Positions 62,873 to 64,000 of a stretch of 64,000 nucleotides of DNA are shown one piece after another; the first letter of the stretch is position 1, and every line of letters starts with the position of its first letter. The stretch is from assembly GCF_001426545.1 (NCBI RefSeq), contig NZ_LMEZ01000004.1, forward strand, positions 653,414 through 717,413, read 5' to 3'. This DNA comes from Mycobacterium sp. Root135. Its GTDB lineage: Bacteria > Actinomycetota > Actinomycetes > Mycobacteriales > Mycobacteriaceae. Below the pieces are notes generated by a model that made no database searches, was not told where the DNA came from, and saw only the letters and a list, made by a program, of their open reading frames with translations. The position numbers and the translations under genes were made by a program.

Positions 62873-62921
62873 CGGTATTTTTATACCGGCCCACGGTATC
62901 AGCAGCGGTATATGAATACCG
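62873..62921. promoter_or_regulatory. Two CGGTAT-N4-ATACCG operators between map and the Xre gene
   Basis: Perfect palindromes at 62873-62888 (CGGTATTTTTATACCG) and 62906-62921 (CGGTATATGAATACCG), with centres 33 bp apart, plus a CGGTAT half-site at 62894-62899. They cover the promoters of both divergent genes and probably bind the adjacent Xre protein. TATGCT (62924-62929) is a -10 candidate for a leaderless Xre transcript. Confidence 0.65.
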
Positions 62922-62936
62922 ACTATGCTGGCCCGC

Positions 62937-63203
62937 ATGGTTCGTGTACCGCTCAGCCCGGAGCAAGTCGCCGCCGGTCAACGCCTCGGCGCGCTCATCC
63001 GAACCGCCCGGGCGGGTCGCGACCCCGAGGCGATCGCCCGCGCCGCCGGCATCTCCCCCGAAACGCTGCGCAAGATCGAGGTCGGTCGCATCCCCAGCCC
63101 CAGCTTCGGCACCGTGATCGGACTCTGCACCGCCCTGGGCATGCCGTTGGCCGACGCCGCCGAGGCATGGCAGGGCACCGTCGACCGGCGCATGGCGATC
63201 TGA
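62937..63203 (+). CDS. Small Xre-type helix-turn-helix regulator
   Basis: An 88-residue protein (MVRVPLSPEQVAAGQRLGAL...) with an Xre helix-turn-helix (DPEAIARAAGISPETLRKIEVGRIPSPSFGTVIGL). ATG at 62937 is preferred to 62925 because TATGCT at 62924-62929 would start transcription at or near that ATG. It is divergent from map across palindromic operators that it probably binds. It could be an auto-repressor; the signal is unknown. Confidence 0.82.
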   Translation: MVRVPLSPEQVAAGQRLGALIRTARAGRDPEAIARAAGISPETLRKIEVGRIPSPSFGTVIGLCTALGMPLADAAEAWQGTVDRRMAI

Positions 63204-63578
63204 CTAGTCGCCGTCGACGTACACCCACCGGTTGCTGCGCCGTTCGAAGCGACTGCGCTCGTGCAGGGACCCGTCGTCGTATGACGCGGTGAACTCGACC
63301 TCCCCGGTGTCGTCGCCGCCTCCTCCCGCCACCACGTCGGTCACGGTGAGGCCGGTCCAGACGATGTCGGCGTCGACTGTCAGGTCGGCGGGCCGCGTTC
63401 GCGGATGCCAGGTGCGGAACACGTAGTCGGCGTTCCCCGTCGCATACGCGGAGTACCTCGACCGCATCAACTCTTCGGCCGTGGCGGCCTGCCGTTCACC
63501 GTGGTGCAGCGGCTGGCAGCACGCCTGGTAGGCGACACCGCTGCCGCAGGGGCACGGTCGACCGAAGGAATCGCTCAC
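63204..63578 (-). CDS. YchJ-like protein with SEC-C zinc motif
   Basis: A 124-residue protein with the N-terminal SEC-C motif CPCGSGVAYQACCQPLH (zinc-binding Cys residues) and the YchJ/UPF0225 core ELMRSRYSAYATGNADYVFRTWHPRTRP. The family has an NTF2-like fold and no established activity. It converges end to end with the Xre gene: the two stop codons are adjacent. Confidence 0.88.
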   Translation of the reverse strand: MSDSFGRPCPCGSGVAYQACCQPLHHGERQAATAEELMRSRYSAYATGNADYVFRTWHPRTRPADLTVDADIVWTGLTVTDVVAGGGGDDTGEVEFTASYDDGSLHERSRFERRSNRWVYVDGD

Positions 63579-63695
63579 GACGAACAGCCTGCCCTATACC
63601 CGAAAAATCGGCGGCGTGCCGGAGTTGTCCACAGGCGGTCTGGTTCGAGTTCCCTTGTGCCCCTTTTGTTTCAGCTCGAATTTTCTGTCGGTGGG

Positions 63696-63711
63696 TCGTA
63701 CTAATGTTCGA
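63696..63711 (+). promoter_or_regulatory. Near-consensus SOS (LexA) box before the 13E12/DUF222 gene
   Basis: TCGTACTAATGTTCGA differs from the mycobacterial consensus TCGAAC-N4-GTTCGA at one position (T for A at base 4). It ends 2 bases before the ATG. Several mycobacterial 13E12 genes are known to be preceded by SOS boxes. Confidence 0.6.
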
Positions 63712-63713
63712 GT

Positions 63714-64000
63714 ATGAGTTCGGATCGGGTCACCGCAGCAGTTGCGGGGATCCGTGCTGCCGTTGCCGAACTCGTCGACCTGGATTGTGATCAGTTCACC
63801 CACCTCGAGTTGGTGGAGCTGCTGGGGGAACTGGAAACGGTGACGTGGCAGCTGCCGGCGGTGGGGCATCAGGTGATCGCCCGGCTGCAACGCGAAGCCT
63901 CCCCGGTGGAGTTGGGCGCGAAGTCCTTGGGCAGCGTGCTGACTCAGCGGTTGCGGATCTCGGGTAAGGAGGTCCGCCGCCGGATCTGCGACGCGGAGGA
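63714..64000 (+). CDS. 13E12/DUF222-family protein (probably HNH endonuclease), 3' end outside window
   Basis: The first 95 residues of an open frame starting MSSDRVTAAVAGIRAAVAEL. The DUF222 pattern is clear (LELLELLGELE-like, TVTWQLPAVGHQVIARL, KSLGSVLTQRLRISGKEVRRRI). Full-length relatives of the mycobacterial 13E12 repeat family carry a C-terminal HNH nuclease domain, which would lie beyond the window. An SOS-like box precedes the ATG. Confidence 0.88.
   Translation, partial: MSSDRVTAAVAGIRAAVAELVDLDCDQFTHLELVELLGELETVTWQLPAVGHQVIARLQREASPVELGAKSLGSVLTQRLRISGKEVRRRICDAE

Overview
The window is high-GC DNA with many GTG starts and ATGA/GTGA stop-start overlaps. Its gene content is typical of a mycobacterium, most likely a fast grower (Mycolicibacterium-like): iniB-iniA-iniC, the EtfD-type iron-sulfur oxidoreductase, aspC, rmlA, udgA, a CYP140-type P450, dcd, mycothiol-type DinB proteins, F420-type luciferase-like oxidoreductases, DUF7159 and a 13E12/DUF222 protein. 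The order dcd, udgA ... aspC, etfD, regulator, Rv0340-like, iniB, iniA, iniC resembles the Rv0321-Rv0343 region of M. tuberculosis, with interruptions. These assignments rest on recognised protein families and were not searched against a database.

Layout. 1-3840: a partial GH15 glycosidase, a DinB-type protein, an F420 oxidoreductase and a small membrane protein. 3916-13840: the ini locus, with dynamin-like iniC and iniA, iniB and an IniB-like paralogue on the minus strand, then divergently an actin-fold (Hsp70-like) membrane ATPase that overlaps the LuxR/ATPase regulator by one base. 14086-28330: etfD, aspC, a YibE/F transporter, the udgA-DUF1330-CYP140-DinB cluster, DUF7159, dcd, an F420 oxidoreductase and tRNA-Gly(CCC). 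28532-38548: an accessory stretch with a Fic protein, an AraC regulator plus PobA-like hydroxylase, a GAF protein, a STAS/anti-sigma/PP2C partner-switching module, and a LysR regulator with an FAD oxidoreductase and two DUF202 proteins. 38651-41275: a restriction-modification islet (C5-cytosine methyltransferase, XamI-type endonuclease, Vsr) preceded by a perfect mycobacterial SOS-box-like palindrome. 41355-47477: GNAT, small envelope proteins, a fatty-acid desaturase and rmlA. 47912-53572: a five-gene peptide ABC transporter operon. 53580-59745: a PASTA protein, a second actin-fold ATPase, a SnoaL-like protein, an L,D-transpeptidase and two PAP2 phosphatases, one fused to a lipid kinase. 59777-64000: an NCS1 permease behind an attenuator-like leader, methionine aminopeptidase divergent from a small Xre regulator across two operators, a YchJ-type protein, and the start of a 13E12/DUF222 gene behind a near-consensus SOS box.

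A recurring theme is envelope and stress biology: ini proteins, three proteins made of a globular domain plus one membrane span and a low-complexity tail, an L,D-transpeptidase, lipid phosphatases and sugar-nucleotide enzymes. The best leads are regulatory: the SOS-type box before the restriction-modification genes, a shared promoter plan in the ini locus, tandem operators before etfD, the switch-like leader of the permease, and several well-formed palindromes next to regulator genes.
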